This document shows positions 8,554 through 17,984 of a stretch of DNA of 64,000 nt, one piece after another. The stretch lies in the NCBI RefSeq assembly GCF_021556485.1, contig NZ_JAKGBW010000011.1, forward strand, positions 61,290 to 125,289. Reading direction: 5' to 3'. The position numbers and the translations under genes are program-made. The DNA comes from Oceanobacillus alkalisoli. Lineage in GTDB: Bacteria > Bacillota > Bacilli > Bacillales > Amphibacillaceae. Position 1 is the first letter of the stretch, and the number at the start of each line of letters is the position of its first letter. The notes under the pieces are model-generated. The model ran no database searches, had not been told where the DNA came from, and saw nothing but the letters and a program-made list of their open reading frames with translations.

Positions 8554-9297
8554 TTATTTCTCCTCTTCATCATTCTTAATAAAATCCTTCAAAAAATTTA
8601 TCGGTAAATACAAACGATCTTCATTTAAATTTAAAAAATTAAGATCCTGTTCTTCGCTGTGCTGATCTTTAATATGACTGACTTCGTTATGCAGTTGCTC
8701 CATCTTTTCATCTAAATCATTAGCTACCACCGCTGCCTCCGTCAATTCTTTCGTTAATCGCTCGGGTATGACACGATCATATTTATAGTATATCTTATGC
8801 TCCAGGCTTGCCCAGAAATCCATGGCGACGGTTCGGATTTGAATTTCTACATAAACATCTTCAATTCGATCCGACATGAATACAGGTACAGAGACGATTA
8901 AATGCAAACTTTTATAACCGTTTGGTTTCGCATTTTTAATATAATCCTTCTTCTCAATGACTGTAACGTCTTTTTGGTTTTCGATCATTTCACTGATCCG
9001 ATAAATATCGGAAATAAAAGAGCAGACAACACGGATGCCGGCAATATCCATAATATTATTCTTAATCGATTCCGTTGATATAGGAATATTCTTCCGATAC
9101 ATCTTCTTCATGATGCTCTCTGGAGATTTAATACGTGTTTTAATATGTTCAATCGGATTGTAGTCATGGATATGTTGGAACTCCTCTTGAAGAATAGTCA
9201 GTTTTGTATTCATTTCGGACAGACCGAACTGGTACGTCATCATAAAGCGGGTTAATTCATTTCTCACCTTTTTTAAGGATTCCAGATTATTAATCAT
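8554..9297 (-). CDS. ywaC: Small alarmone synthetase (GTP pyrophosphokinase), YwaC/RelP type
   Basis: The protein makes (p)ppGpp from ATP and GDP/GTP and has only the RelA/SpoT synthetase domain. Key segments are NPIEHIKTRIKSPESIMKK, DIAGIRVVCSFISDIY, KPNGYKSLHL and VEIQIRTVAMDFWASLEHKIYYK. These resemble B. subtilis YwaC (SasA) more than YjbM (RelQ). The start at 9297 follows GAAAGGAAC; a longer in-frame start 30 bp upstream has no site. At 247 residues it is longer than YwaC (about 210) because of an acidic C-terminal tail. In B. subtilis ywaC is induced by wall stress, but no sigma-W-type promoter was recognised here. Confidence 0.9.
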   Translation of the reverse strand: MINNLESLKKVRNELTRFMMTYQFGLSEMNTKLTILQEEFQHIHDYNPIEHIKTRIKSPESIMKKMYRKNIPISTESIKNNIMDIAGIRVVCSFISDIYRISEMIENQKDVTVIEKKDYIKNAKPNGYKSLHLIVSVPVFMSDRIEDVYVEIQIRTVAMDFWASLEHKIYYKYDRVIPERLTKELTEAAVVANDLDEKMEQLHNEVSHIKDQHSEEQDLNFLNLNEDRLYLPINFLKDFIKNDEEEK

Positions 9298-9398
9298 ATA
9301 AAAGTTCCTTTCTTTCCTAGGATGCACTCGAAAATAGAGATGAATATATCTATATTATAGCAGGATTATATGATTTGACCCGATTTAAAGATATTAAT

Positions 9399-9425
9399 AG
9401 CAGGAGCGCTAACATCACTCCTGCT
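9399..9425. other. Small hairpin upstream of ywaC
   Basis: AGCAGGAG and CTCCTGCT form an 8-bp perfect stem with an 11-nt loop. No T-run follows, so it is not a standard terminator. Confidence 0.35.
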
Positions 9426-9444
9426 TCTACACTTCGACTTTCTG

Positions 9445-9494
9445 TTTGAACCTCTCATGACTGAAATCACGAGTGTTCTTGGTTTATTTATAAA
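9445..9494. repeat. 50-bp dispersed repeat, copy 1
   Basis: The stretch from TTTGAACCTCTCATGACTG to ATAAA recurs at 37027-37076 with about six differences in 50 bp. It contains the inverted repeat CTCATGA/TCACGAG around CTGAAA, nested within GAAC/GTTC, so a short hairpin is conserved. Both copies are intergenic. Confidence 0.7.
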
Positions 9495-9616
9495 ATGACA
9501 CGGACAGCATAACAAATACTTAGGATAAATGAATTGGTATCCCCTTTAACTTTAGAACTGAATTGATTAGCTCTTGATCAATTTGTTACGTTTACTTGAA
9601 CTTTTCTTTATCAACC

Positions 9617-9734
9617 GAATGAATTTCATAATTACCAAAGTCGGCTTTTCCATCACCATATGTAGTTGGGAACGAACCAACTCAACTACACATGGTGATG
9701 GTGAAGCACTAAATACGTATTATGAAATTCATTA
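9617..9734 (+). mobile_element. 118-bp palindromic MITE, copy A
   Basis: The element is flanked by the 4-bp duplication AACC (9613-9616 and 9735-9738). It has 16-bp terminal inverted repeats (GAATGAATTTCATAAT at the left, matching TA-ended repeat at the right), 11-bp unpaired spacers, a 25-bp inner stem around CCATCACCATATGTAGTTG and a loop of about 14 bp. It lies in the intergenic region between ywaC and the AEC transporter gene. Orientation plus is arbitrary and follows the reading GAATG...ATTA. Confidence 0.9.
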
Positions 9735-9828
9735 AACCTAATAATAATTTTCGTTTTTTATTGACCTTGCAACGATATATCCCCTTCATGCACCTACTCA
9801 AGACTTTTTTCATATTTTACTTCCAGGG

Positions 9829-10773
9829 GTGATAGTGTTGGCGTTAACAGTGTTTTTTCAAGAAATGATTATCTTATATATAATCGGACTAATTGGATTT
9901 TTAATTAAGAGAAAAAGGATTATTAATGAACACTCAATTGATGTCGTAACGCAGCTTATTTTATCCCTGACGTTGCCTTGTTTGATTCTTTATTCTATGG
10001 ACCAGCCTTATCAGATGGGAGAGGCGAGGCAATTATTTTGGTTAATTCCAATCTCTGCTTTTATATTAATCCTTTCCGCTGGGCTCGCTTCAGTCTTAAG
10101 GAGAGTCTTAGATTTGCCCAAAGATAAGCAAAGTGTGTTTGAAGGTCTTATTATATTCGGTAATCAAGGTTTTATCGGTTTCGCGTTAATATCCAATCTT
10201 TTTCCAGACAAAGGTGCATTGTATGTCACCCTCTTTAATTTGCCATATCTGATCTTAATTTGGACATACGGAATTTATCTCTTTGTAGGGAAAGAACAAT
10301 CGATTCAATGGAAAAAGATTTTTCTCAATCCTGGGATCTTTTCCACGCTCATTGGGCTTTTGATCTTTATGCTCCCTGTACATTGGCCGGTTGTACTATC
10401 GAATGTTTTTAAAAGTGTTGGGAGTACGACCATTCCGCTTTCCATGCTTCTGATAGGAGCGTTGATTGCAAATATGAACCTCGATCATTTTTCTTTTTTA
10501 AAAGATAAAACGTTGTGGCTCGTTACTGGTGTGAAATTGCTGTTCATCCCATTATTGTTATTTCCCATTACCATCTTTACCCTACCCTTTCCAATGCTGG
10601 CAACCGCTGTCCTTGTTTCAGGTATGCCTGCAGCTCCAACGATTGCCTTGTATGCACAAAAATTCGGAGGCGATAGGAATTACGCGGCTATGGGCACGTT
10701 GCTGACGACTTTACTGTCCGTTGTGACCATACCAATTTTATACATCCTATTGTATTTTCTATATACCTACTAA
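9829..10773 (+). CDS. AEC (auxin efflux carrier) family transporter
   Basis: The 314-residue protein is strongly hydrophobic, with about ten membrane segments arranged as two halves, as in AEC permeases such as malate or other organic-acid carriers of Firmicutes. Typical segments are LTLPCLILYSM, GNQGFIGFALI and SGMPAAPTIALYAQKFGGD. The start is uncertain: GTG at 9829 overlaps the GGGGTGAT site, and GTG at 9835 or TTG at 9838 may be used. Its 3' end overlaps by 15 bp the truncated end of the convergent YitT gene. The substrate is not known. Confidence 0.85.
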   Translation: MIVLALTVFFQEMIILYIIGLIGFLIKRKRIINEHSIDVVTQLILSLTLPCLILYSMDQPYQMGEARQLFWLIPISAFILILSAGLASVLRRVLDLPKDKQSVFEGLIIFGNQGFIGFALISNLFPDKGALYVTLFNLPYLILIWTYGIYLFVGKEQSIQWKKIFLNPGIFSTLIGLLIFMLPVHWPVVLSNVFKSVGSTTIPLSMLLIGALIANMNLDHFSFLKDKTLWLVTGVKLLFIPLLLFPITIFTLPFPMLATAVLVSGMPAAPTIALYAQKFGGDRNYAAMGTLLTTLLSVVTIPILYILLYFLYTY

Positions 10774-11205
10774 TGCTAACATATCAATTCCATCTAACGC
10801 TCCGCCATTTCGTAATGCCAATCCGATACCGAACCCGATGATAATACCACCGACAACGGTTATTAGTAATGTATCCCCTTGAACAATGATTGGAATATGA
10901 TGCATAATACTTGTCCCGTAGGCGAGAGAGGCAATACCGATTACCGAATAGATAGCAAAGCTTTTTCCTATCTGCTTATATCCTAAATAAATGAATGGAA
11001 TATTTAATACGGCGAGCAAAACGCCTAGAGGCAAACCAAATAATTGAGAACCAACGATACTCAAACCTGTCACCCCTCCATCAGACACGTTGTTAGGGAT
11101 GAGAACCGACTCCAGTCCATATGCCGTGATAAAAGCTCCAATAACAACTGCCACTGCCCGAGATATCTTTTTCACAAGTATTTTGTGTTTTGCTATCGTA
11201 CTCAT
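10759..11205 (-). pseudogene. YitT family membrane protein, 3' truncated
   Basis: The first 148 residues match YitT-type membrane proteins: ITAYGLESVLIPNNVSDGG near the N-terminus, several membrane segments and the GGALDG motif just before the end. Family members are about 280-290 residues with a C-terminal DUF2179 domain; here the frame stops right after GGALDGIDML. The lost half has been replaced by the end of the convergent AEC gene, so a deletion probably joined the two genes. It could still make a stable membrane fragment, but I regard it as broken. Confidence 0.75.
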
Positions 11206-11312
11206 TTCTTTTCCCCATTCCGCAGATAGATGTTTAATTCTATTTTGTTCGTTTGTCTATCCTTTATCCAAGGTAAGAAAGAGTAACTGAAATCATAAAT
11301 AAGAACTGGTAT

Positions 11313-11738
11313 TCATCTCTTTATTAATGCGGTTATGTCACCCTCAAAAACTTTTTCTTCTTTATCATTGAAAGTAGACAGCGATACCGTAAGGAGCCCT
11401 GTTTCCTTCTTTATTACTTTTTTATCAAGAACCTCAACAAGAAGATGTAATTCATCATCAGGATACACCGGCTTTAAAAATTTAATATGATTCATTCCTG
11501 TTCCGGCAATAACATCTGCACCATACTTCTCTTCTTCCACCCATAATTTAAATGAAATGGCCAATGTATGAATTCCAGAAGCAATGATGCCTTTAAATCT
11601 GCTCTGATTTGCCTTTTCCTCATCTAAGTGCATATATTGGGGGTCAAATTCACCTGCAAACCTCAAAATATCCTCTTTTGTTATTTTGTATGATTTCGTT
11701 TCGAACACATCTCCAATTGTAAATTCATCTAACTTCAC
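11313..11738 (-). CDS. MaoC-like hotdog dehydratase
   Basis: The 141-residue protein has the hydratase-2 signature RFAGEFDPQYMHLDEEKA (Asp and His catalytic positions) and a hotdog core with GIIASGIHTLA. Members hydrate enoyl-CoA or related thioesters. A GTG start at 11738 follows AGAGGTG. The gene lies 15 bp after the uvrA-like gene on the same strand, so co-transcription is likely although no functional link is apparent. Confidence 0.85.
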   Translation of the reverse strand: MKLDEFTIGDVFETKSYKITKEDILRFAGEFDPQYMHLDEEKANQSRFKGIIASGIHTLAISFKLWVEEEKYGADVIAGTGMNHIKFLKPVYPDDELHLLVEVLDKKVIKKETGLLTVSLSTFNDKEEKVFEGDITALIKR

Positions 11739-11753
11739 AATAACACCTCTATA

Positions 11754-14027
11754 TTAGTAGTTAACACTAGTTACCTGCAGCCATTTTGCTGTCACCGTCT
11801 CGGTCGTCAACATTTCTTCCGGTGTTCCTTCGAAGATAACGTGGCCGCCTTCTTTTCCTCCGCCTGGCCCCAGTTCAATTACCCAATCACTTGCCGCGAT
11901 AAAGTCTAGATTGTGTTCAATGATAATAACCGAATTTCCACGGTTTACAAGCCTCTGAAATACATCAAGAAGTTTATGGTTATCTCTCGTGTGCAGTCCT
12001 AAAGAGGGTTCATCCATTAAATAAATTTGTCCCTCTTTTTGTAAATGACTTGCCAGTTTCAATCGCTGGACTTCCCCTCCACTAAGTGAACTCGTCGTTT
12101 GTCCTAAGGTTAGATACCCTAACCCGACATCCTTTAATGTATTCACTCGCTTAATGATCTTTGCCATTCGAAAGTAGTCGAGTGCCTCCTCAATCGTTAA
12201 CGCTAATATTTCCACAATAGTGGCACCTTGATAGCGGTAAGATAAAGCTTCATCTGAATATCTCGTCCCACCACATGCTTCACAAGTAATAGTTACTGGA
12301 TCCGCGAATGCCACGTCAGGCATAACAACCCCTTTTCCCTTACAGACTGGGCAGGCACCTAACGAGTTAAAACTAAACAATCCTGCCGGCTGCCCCGTTT
12401 CCTTTGCAAATATGGCACGGATATCATCCATGATTCCCATATAAGTTGCTAAGGTTGAACGGCTGGAAATACCAATACTCCCTTGTCCAACCGTAATCGT
12501 TTCAGGGTACTGTTCTGTAAATGCTTCCGTCATCAAAGAACTTTTACCAGAGCCAGATACGCCACAAATGGACACTAGCGTATGCTTCGGAAGGCTTACA
12601 CTTACGTTTTGCAAATTATTGTTCGTCGCTTTGTTTATGACGAAAAAATCATTTCGTTCTCTGGGATTTTGATTGATTTTTATTTTTTCATGGAGACTTG
12701 TTGCCGCTTCTGAACTTTCCAGCCCTTCCAGCTTACCTTGATAAACGATTTCTCCACCATGAACTCCAGCTCCCGGGCCCATCTCAATAATTTCATCTGC
12801 TGCCTTGATTACCGATAAATCATGTTCGATAACGATAACGGTATTATGCTGGGCTTTAATATGGTGTAGCATGTTAATCAACAGGTCCACTTCTTCCGGG
12901 TGAAGTCCTGCACTTGGTTCATCAAAAATATAGGTGATATTGTTGAGACTGCTTCCTAAATGCCTGGCAATTTTTACCCTTTGCGCTTCTCCGCCAGACA
13001 AGGTACCCATTTTCCTTGATAGACTCAAATAGCCTAGCCCCATTTCAACGAGCTGGGTTACATGAGGGATGGCCTGCTCGGCGATTGATTCTCCGAGCGG
13101 ATCATTTATTTTCTGTAATTCTTTTAGAACGTCCGTCAGCTCCAATTGGTCATACTCTGCGATATTCAAACCATTAACCCGGCTTTCCAACACTTTTGGA
13201 TTCAGTCCTGATCCTTGACAGGTTGGACAGAGGGAACGTGTCGACATCGCGAGAACATCATCTTGGGTGATTCCCTTCAATTTGGAAATATCCCTGTTGA
13301 TGTAAAGCCGTGTAAACCGGGGCAGGATTCCGTCCCAGTCATGGGGTTGCGGTCCGTGTTTCGTATGGAAAGGAGCATTCACTTTCTCACCTGCTGGAGG
13401 GCCATATAATAACAGACAACGCTTGTCTTCCGGATAATCTTTGATTGGTTTATCCGGATCAAATAAGCCGCAAGTCATCATCCACCTGCCTTGCCAGCCA
13501 GAAGGAGATAACGGCTTAAATTTTACTGCATATTCCCTTAATGACTTTTCTTCATCCACAATTTTTCCCAAGTCTGGTGCAATAACCTCGCCAAAGCCGC
13601 TGCATTCCGGACAACTGCCGAACGCACTTTGACTAGAAAAATCTGTCGCGGAGCCAATTGCCGGCTTACCAATCCTAGAGAACAATAAGCGAATCAAGGG
13701 ATGGATATCCATATACGTGCCGACCGTAGAACGGGAATTCCCCCCTGCCTGCCGCTGTTCTACGACAACAACCGGGCTTAAGTTTTGCATGAGGTCAGCC
13801 TGGGGACGCTCAAACTTCGGCATTTGATTTCGGATATAATGAGGATAGTTCAATGTCATCTGTCTTCTGCTTTCTGTTGCTAAAGTGTCAAAAACGACTG
13901 AGCTTTTCCCTGAACCGGAAAGGCCGGTAAAAACGATGATTTTTTCTTTTGGCAGATTCAAATCGATATGTTTCAAGTTATTTTCTTTTAATCCTTTTAG
14001 AATGATTTCATCTTTATTTGCTGACAT
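11754..14027 (-). CDS. UvrA-like ABC ATPase, short class II (UvrA2-like)
   Basis: The 757-residue protein has two ABC ATPase modules with Walker A GLSGSGKSS (about 35-43) and GVSGSGKSS, two LSGGE signatures (GTLSGGEAQRVKIARHL; SSLSGGEVQRLKLASHL) and Walker B segments ending in DEPSAGLHP and DEPSLGLHT. Zinc-ligand motifs CPEC, CPTC, CPVC and CEAC are present. It is about 200 residues shorter than housekeeping UvrA (about 950), as expected of UvrA2/DrrC-like proteins that lack the UvrB-binding insertion; these are linked to DNA-damage or DNA-binding-drug tolerance. It is not the main excision-repair UvrA because no uvrB accompanies it. The ATG follows AGGGTGAT. Confidence 0.88.
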   Translation of the reverse strand: MSANKDEIILKGLKENNLKHIDLNLPKEKIIVFTGLSGSGKSSVVFDTLATESRRQMTLNYPHYIRNQMPKFERPQADLMQNLSPVVVVEQRQAGGNSRSTVGTYMDIHPLIRLLFSRIGKPAIGSATDFSSQSAFGSCPECSGFGEVIAPDLGKIVDEEKSLREYAVKFKPLSPSGWQGRWMMTCGLFDPDKPIKDYPEDKRCLLLYGPPAGEKVNAPFHTKHGPQPHDWDGILPRFTRLYINRDISKLKGITQDDVLAMSTRSLCPTCQGSGLNPKVLESRVNGLNIAEYDQLELTDVLKELQKINDPLGESIAEQAIPHVTQLVEMGLGYLSLSRKMGTLSGGEAQRVKIARHLGSSLNNITYIFDEPSAGLHPEEVDLLINMLHHIKAQHNTVIVIEHDLSVIKAADEIIEMGPGAGVHGGEIVYQGKLEGLESSEAATSLHEKIKINQNPRERNDFFVINKATNNNLQNVSVSLPKHTLVSICGVSGSGKSSLMTEAFTEQYPETITVGQGSIGISSRSTLATYMGIMDDIRAIFAKETGQPAGLFSFNSLGACPVCKGKGVVMPDVAFADPVTITCEACGGTRYSDEALSYRYQGATIVEILALTIEEALDYFRMAKIIKRVNTLKDVGLGYLTLGQTTSSLSGGEVQRLKLASHLQKEGQIYLMDEPSLGLHTRDNHKLLDVFQRLVNRGNSVIIIEHNLDFIAASDWVIELGPGGGKEGGHVIFEGTPEEMLTTETVTAKWLQVTSVNY

Positions 14028-14212
14028 GTTATCACCCTGCTCCTTTACCGTTAACCAATGCTACTATCCTTAGCTTATCACACTCTTCCCCGTATAAATA
14101 AAAAATAAATGTACAAAAAATCATAACTGATTTTAAAATAAGTAAGTAATGGTATATTCTCAATTTTTCAATAAAATTTAGGATTTTTATATACTTAATG
14201 CTCATATTAGAT

Positions 14213-14330
14213 GAATGAATTTCATAATTACCAAAGTCGGCTTTTCCATCACCATATGTAGTTGGGAACGAACCAACTCAACTACATATGGTGATGGTGA
14301 AGCATTAAATACGTATTATGAAATTCATTA
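14213..14330 (+). mobile_element. 118-bp palindromic MITE, copy B
   Basis: This has the same structure as copy A and is in the same orientation, differing at only a few positions. The flanking duplication is AGAT (14209-14212 and 14331-14334). It lies 50 bp before the start of the GNAT pseudogene at 14379. Confidence 0.9.
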
Positions 14331-14378
14331 AGATGATAATAAATAGAGATGTTTATTAATAAATTGGGGATAATAAGA

Positions 14379-14658
14379 ATGAAGTCTGCCATCAGCTTCA
14401 GGAAAGCAATCATAGATGACTTGAAGAGTATCGTCGATTTGCTAGCAGATGATGTACTTGGTGCTGCGCAAGAAAGGTAGAAAGCCCGCTCCCGAATAGT
14501 TATCGGGAAACATCTTATGCCATTTATTCAGATCCCAATAATGAATTAATTGTAGCTTGTATAGGAGATAAGATCATCGGCGTTTCTATGAACAGTTAGG
14601 ATTCAGAGCAACACATGAGGGCATGAAATTGAAACTATCGTTCAAATCAAACATTTGA
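14379..14658 (+). pseudogene. GNAT acetyltransferase remnant
   Basis: The frame opens with FRKAIIDDLKSIVDLLADD, a typical GNAT N-terminus, and stops at a TAG after AQER. In the next frame it continues as ESPLPNSYRETSYAIYSDP and NELIVACIGDKIIG, then jumps directly to FYEQLGFRATHEGMKLKL at the C-terminus. The acetyl-CoA binding middle is therefore deleted and a frameshift is present. A TTGGGGAT site precedes the ATG. Confidence 0.8.
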
Positions 14659-14685
14659 TTGAAATAAAGTCTAGAACGGGTATGC

Positions 14686-14948
14686 GTGCGAATTTTCTTT
14701 GATGTCGTGCGTAAGTCCCCGTGGATCGTGCACATTTGATTTGGGATGGTGCGCAATACACGAGAATGGGTACGAAGGTGAAGGGTTCTAGTAGGCACTC
14801 TATAGAAGATAGACGGATTCGCACAGAACTAGCTTTAATTCACACCACACCTGAGATTTGCGCACCAACCTTGGGCGAAAACGCACCACAATCGAAAATT
14901 ACGCACCAGCTTTGAGCAAAGTTGCACCATAACCGGAAATCACGCACC
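14686..14948. repeat. Phased GTGCG / CGCAC array, about 20.5-bp spacing
   Basis: GTGCG-like words begin at 14686, 14707, 14728, 14749 and 14770 (21-bp steps). After a gap, the inverse word GCACC begins near 14821, 14842, 14862, 14883, 14903, 14924 and 14944 (20-21-bp steps). The sequence between the words is barely conserved, so only the motif and its spacing persist. The array points toward itself from both sides and is related to the 41-bp repeats at 797-990. Confidence 0.75.
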
Positions 14949-15107
14949 ATCTTACATATCACTAATTCTATTTAATTTATCTAGTAATTCAATATGAAGT
15001 GATACCCCTCCCATAGACAAACTCATTATATTTGCTATACTTAAGTCATAGTCAATACATAGTACCTGGGGAAGCTTTTTCTCCCCTACTACAACTAAAT
15101 ATGCGAA

Positions 15108-15269
15108 AAAATAGGTTGATTTTTATTTAAAAATCATGAAAAGGGAAGTCGGTGTAAATCCGGCGCGGTCCCGCCACTGTAAATGGGAGTTTTCCATTCG
15201 TAAGCCACTGTTTTCATACGGGAAGGTGATGGAAAGCGATGAACATGAGCCAGGAGACCTGCCTATTTT
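15108..15269 (+). promoter_or_regulatory. Cobalamin (B12) riboswitch upstream of transcobalamin-like locus
   Basis: The B12 box GAGCCAGGAGACCTGCC is at 15247-15263 and the conserved core (GGGAAGTCGGTG, CGCGGTCCCGCCACTGTA) precedes it. P1 is closed by AAAATAGG (15108-15115) and CCTATTTT (15262-15269). An intrinsic terminator lies 98 bp downstream, so cobalamin binding should stop transcription of the wall protein, lipoprotein and ECF genes. Confidence 0.97.
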
Positions 15270-15366
15270 AGCGCCAATTTATAAACCTACGAGGATAGGA
15301 GGTGTGGCTGATAGTAGTTATGTATCATAAGGGAAGACCCATGGTCGATAACGCTTGCTTTGTTAT

Positions 15367-15395
15367 ACATCTCTTAAGGTAGAGATGTTTTTTTA
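15367..15395 (+). terminator. Riboswitch expression-platform terminator
   Basis: ACATCTCT pairs with AGAGATGT around a short loop and is followed by eight T residues. It lies between the B12 aptamer and the start of the wall-protein gene at 15428. Confidence 0.85.
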
Positions 15396-15427
15396 TTGTA
15401 AAAAATATGTAAGCTGGGGGTATACAA

Positions 15428-17917
15428 ATGGTTCGAAATAGTAGATTACAGCAACTGTTTATGATTGTGATAGCCGCTATTCTATTTTTCTCACAATCTG
15501 GATTGTTCGGCCTGCAAACCGTAAACGCAGCAAGCTTGGACAATGCTGTCACCGTCTCTGCTGTTGATGAAGACGGTTCTGCAGTATTAGACACGATAGC
15601 AGTGGAAATATCCGATGGGGATACGGCCTTTGATGCGATTAAAGAGGCGGATGAACAACTGGAATGGGACACGTATGACTTTGGTGAAATGATTACAGGT
15701 ATAGGCGGAGTAGCTGCTGACCCTGACTCGAACTTCTGGTCCTTTTATGTGAATGGTTTATTCCAGGACATGGGTGCAAGCTCAACTGAAGTAACAAATG
15801 GGGATAATATCCAATTTATCCTTACCGACTTCACAGCAGAACCGCAAATGATTGATGTCACTGTTTCTGCAGTGAATGCAAATGGAGAAGCTGTTCTTAC
15901 AGATACTGCGGTAGCCATGCCGCAATATACGACCGCCTATGACGCCCTGCTTAAGGTTGCGGCGAGTCAAGGTGTAAAAGTGGATGTGAGTGTCGACTCC
16001 GAATACTTAACATTTCTGAATTACTTAGGTGAACCTTTAGAAAGAGAATGTGAATACTGGTCGACCTATATGAATGGCGATATGATGCAGGTTGGATTAC
16101 TCGGGCACACGGTTAAAGATGGCGATGTGCTAGAACTTGTCGTCGATGACTGGTGTGAACCAGAAGACCCAATTGACGAAGAAGACGAGAAATCAGAAGA
16201 GCCACCTGTAAATGAAGAAGATGAGGAAGAAGACGAAGAACAAGAAGTTGCGGATAAAGATTATGCAGAAGCCCTGCAAGCCGTAATCGCTTATCTCGAG
16301 TCCAATCCAGCTGAAATGGACTGGTACGGCTTCTCTGCCCTTCACTCTGCCGGTGCGAATGTTTCCAATGATATGGCGGAAGATGTAGCCTCATCGATCA
16401 ATGATGAATACGCAGGAAATGCTACAGATATTGCAAAAAATATTATTATCTTAACTTCTGCGGGCTATGATGCAACAGATATAAACGGCATCAACTTGAT
16501 TGAAATGTTACTGAATGAAGACATGCAGCTAAGTAACCAGCTCGTCTATAGTTTGCTTGCGATTGACAGTTTGAATTATCCAATCCCGGAAGATACCGTT
16601 TGGACACGGGACAGTATAATTGAAGCGTTTCTTGATATGGAGCTGGAAGTTGGCGGCTGGTCCTTCTTTGGTGACAGGCCAAGTCCAGATATTACAGGTA
16701 TGGGAATTCTTGCCTTAAGCGCTTATGCGGATGATGCAGACGTGAAGGCTTCACTTAACCGAGCGATCAACGTTATGAGTGAACAGCAAGGAGATAGAGG
16801 CGGATACGATGAAGAATTTAATGGCGGATATTCCGCGGAATCCGCTGCAATGGTCATTACCGGCCTGTCTGCTGCCGGAGTTGACGCAACAAGCGATGCC
16901 TTTACAAAATCTGGCGGAAACTTACTGGAACATCTCATCAGCTTCCAAATGGAAGATGGCAGCTTTAAACATTTGCCGGAAGATGATGTTTCAAGTGTAT
17001 TCGCAATCAACCAAGGGGCATTAGCATTAGTTGCCTATGATCAACTCCAGAATGGTACCGGTCCAGTGTTTAAGTTTGATAAAAAAGAAGACCCAAAAAA
17101 CCCGGAAGAGCCTGGTGAAAAGCCGGATGATGGAGACGAGGATAACGGGGATAAAGATAAGAACAAAGACAAGAATGATCCAACTGATGACCCAAATAAA
17201 GTTATTGTGACAAAAGAAAACCTGCACCAGTATGAAACAGACCATGCGGCCGTAGTAACACCAAATCATGCAGACAAATTAGCCAACTTTTCAGTTGCTG
17301 TAGAGCCTGAAGCTGCCGACTATCTCGTTCAGGAAAACAAGCCGCTCGTCATTGATAACGGTAATACGATCATTACGATTCCGGTTCCTGTCGTGAAGCA
17401 GTTACGCGAACTTGGAGAAATAATGGAAGTCAATCTCGCCGAACAAGATGTTGCTGAAGCAATCGGGGCTGTCTATGACTTTACTTTAACAGTTGACGGA
17501 ACACTTGTTTCCGAGTTTGTTAGTGATATTATTATTGATTTGGCAGCCGATGCAGACGAAGTGCAAGAGCCGGATGCCAACCAAGTAAAAGCCTTCCATT
17601 TCAATGAAGAAACGGAAAAATGGGACGTTTTAGCAGACAGCACTTATGATCCAGCAGCAGGATTTGTCACCCTAACAACCGATCACTTCAGCACATTTGG
17701 TGTATTTAAACACGATCCTGAACAGAAAGATCCTGCTGACGATGATAAAGACGGAGCAACCCCGCCATCAGTGGATAAAGATAAAGACAAAGATAAAAAA
17801 GGTAAAAAGCTACCTAAAACAGCAACAAATATGTTTAATCTCTTAGCATTAGGATTCGTCTTAATCGCAGCCGGTGCACTCTTGTATATCAAGCGCAAAA
17901 ATAAAGTTACAGCGTAA
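15428..17917 (+). CDS. LPXTG wall-anchored transcobalamin-like protein (DUF4430 x2 + alpha/alpha toroid)
   Basis: The 829-residue product has a signal peptide (1-36, cleavage after VNA), two DUF4430/transcobalamin C-terminal-like beta domains (about 40-125 and 130-245; FWSFYVNGLFQDMGAS and YWSTYMNGDMMQVGLL), an acidic linker, an alpha/alpha-toroid of the prenyltransferase-like type (about 270-535; repeated GGW/GGYD and 'dGSF' turns such as MEVGGWSF-like ELEVGGWSFFGD), a Lys/Asp-rich linker, a beta-rich domain (about 595-748, ending DHFSTFGVF), and a sortase signal LPKTA (about 795) with membrane helix and basic tail. Animal intrinsic factor and transcobalamin consist of an alpha6/alpha6 barrel plus the same beta domain. 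With the B12 riboswitch upstream and ECF genes downstream, a role in capturing cobalamin at the wall is inferred. Confidence 0.9.
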   Translation: MVRNSRLQQLFMIVIAAILFFSQSGLFGLQTVNAASLDNAVTVSAVDEDGSAVLDTIAVEISDGDTAFDAIKEADEQLEWDTYDFGEMITGIGGVAADPDSNFWSFYVNGLFQDMGASSTEVTNGDNIQFILTDFTAEPQMIDVTVSAVNANGEAVLTDTAVAMPQYTTAYDALLKVAASQGVKVDVSVDSEYLTFLNYLGEPLERECEYWSTYMNGDMMQVGLLGHTVKDGDVLELVVDDWCEPEDPIDEEDEKSEEPPVNEEDEEEDEEQEVADKDYAEALQAVIAYLESNPAEMDWYGFSALHSAGANVSNDMAEDVASSINDEYAGNATDIAKNIIILTSAGYDATDINGINLIEMLLNEDMQLSNQLVYSLLAIDSLNYPIPEDTVWTRDSIIEAFLDMELEVGGWSFFGDRPSPDITGMGILALSAYADDADVKASLNRAINVMSEQQGDRGGYDEEFNGGYSAESAAMVITGLSAAGVDATSDAFTKSGGNLLEHLISFQMEDGSFKHLPEDDVSSVFAINQGALALVAYDQLQNGTGPVFKFDKKEDPKNPEEPGEKPDDGDEDNGDKDKNKDKNDPTDDPNKVIVTKENLHQYETDHAAVVTPNHADKLANFSVAVEPEAADYLVQENKPLVIDNGNTIITIPVPVVKQLRELGEIMEVNLAEQDVAEAIGAVYDFTLTVDGTLVSEFVSDIIIDLAADADEVQEPDANQVKAFHFNEETEKWDVLADSTYDPAAGFVTLTTDHFSTFGVFKHDPEQKDPADDDKDGATPPSVDKDKDKDKKGKKLPKTATNMFNLLALGFVLIAAGALLYIKRKNKVTA

Positions 17918-17984
17918 TGCTAAATGGATAATCTGCTGACTCCAAGCGGATTATCCTACCCTTTTTTACGAAAGGATGTTTATT

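Noticed and set aside
11754-14027. Housekeeping UvrA of nucleotide excision repair
   Set aside because: It is about 200 residues short, lacks the UvrB-binding insertion by length, and has no uvrB next to it.
15428-17917. Prenyltransferase or squalene-cyclase enzyme
   Set aside because: The alpha/alpha-toroid repeats resemble those enzymes, but the signal peptide, DUF4430 domains, LPXTG anchor and B12 riboswitch fit a ligand-binding surface protein.
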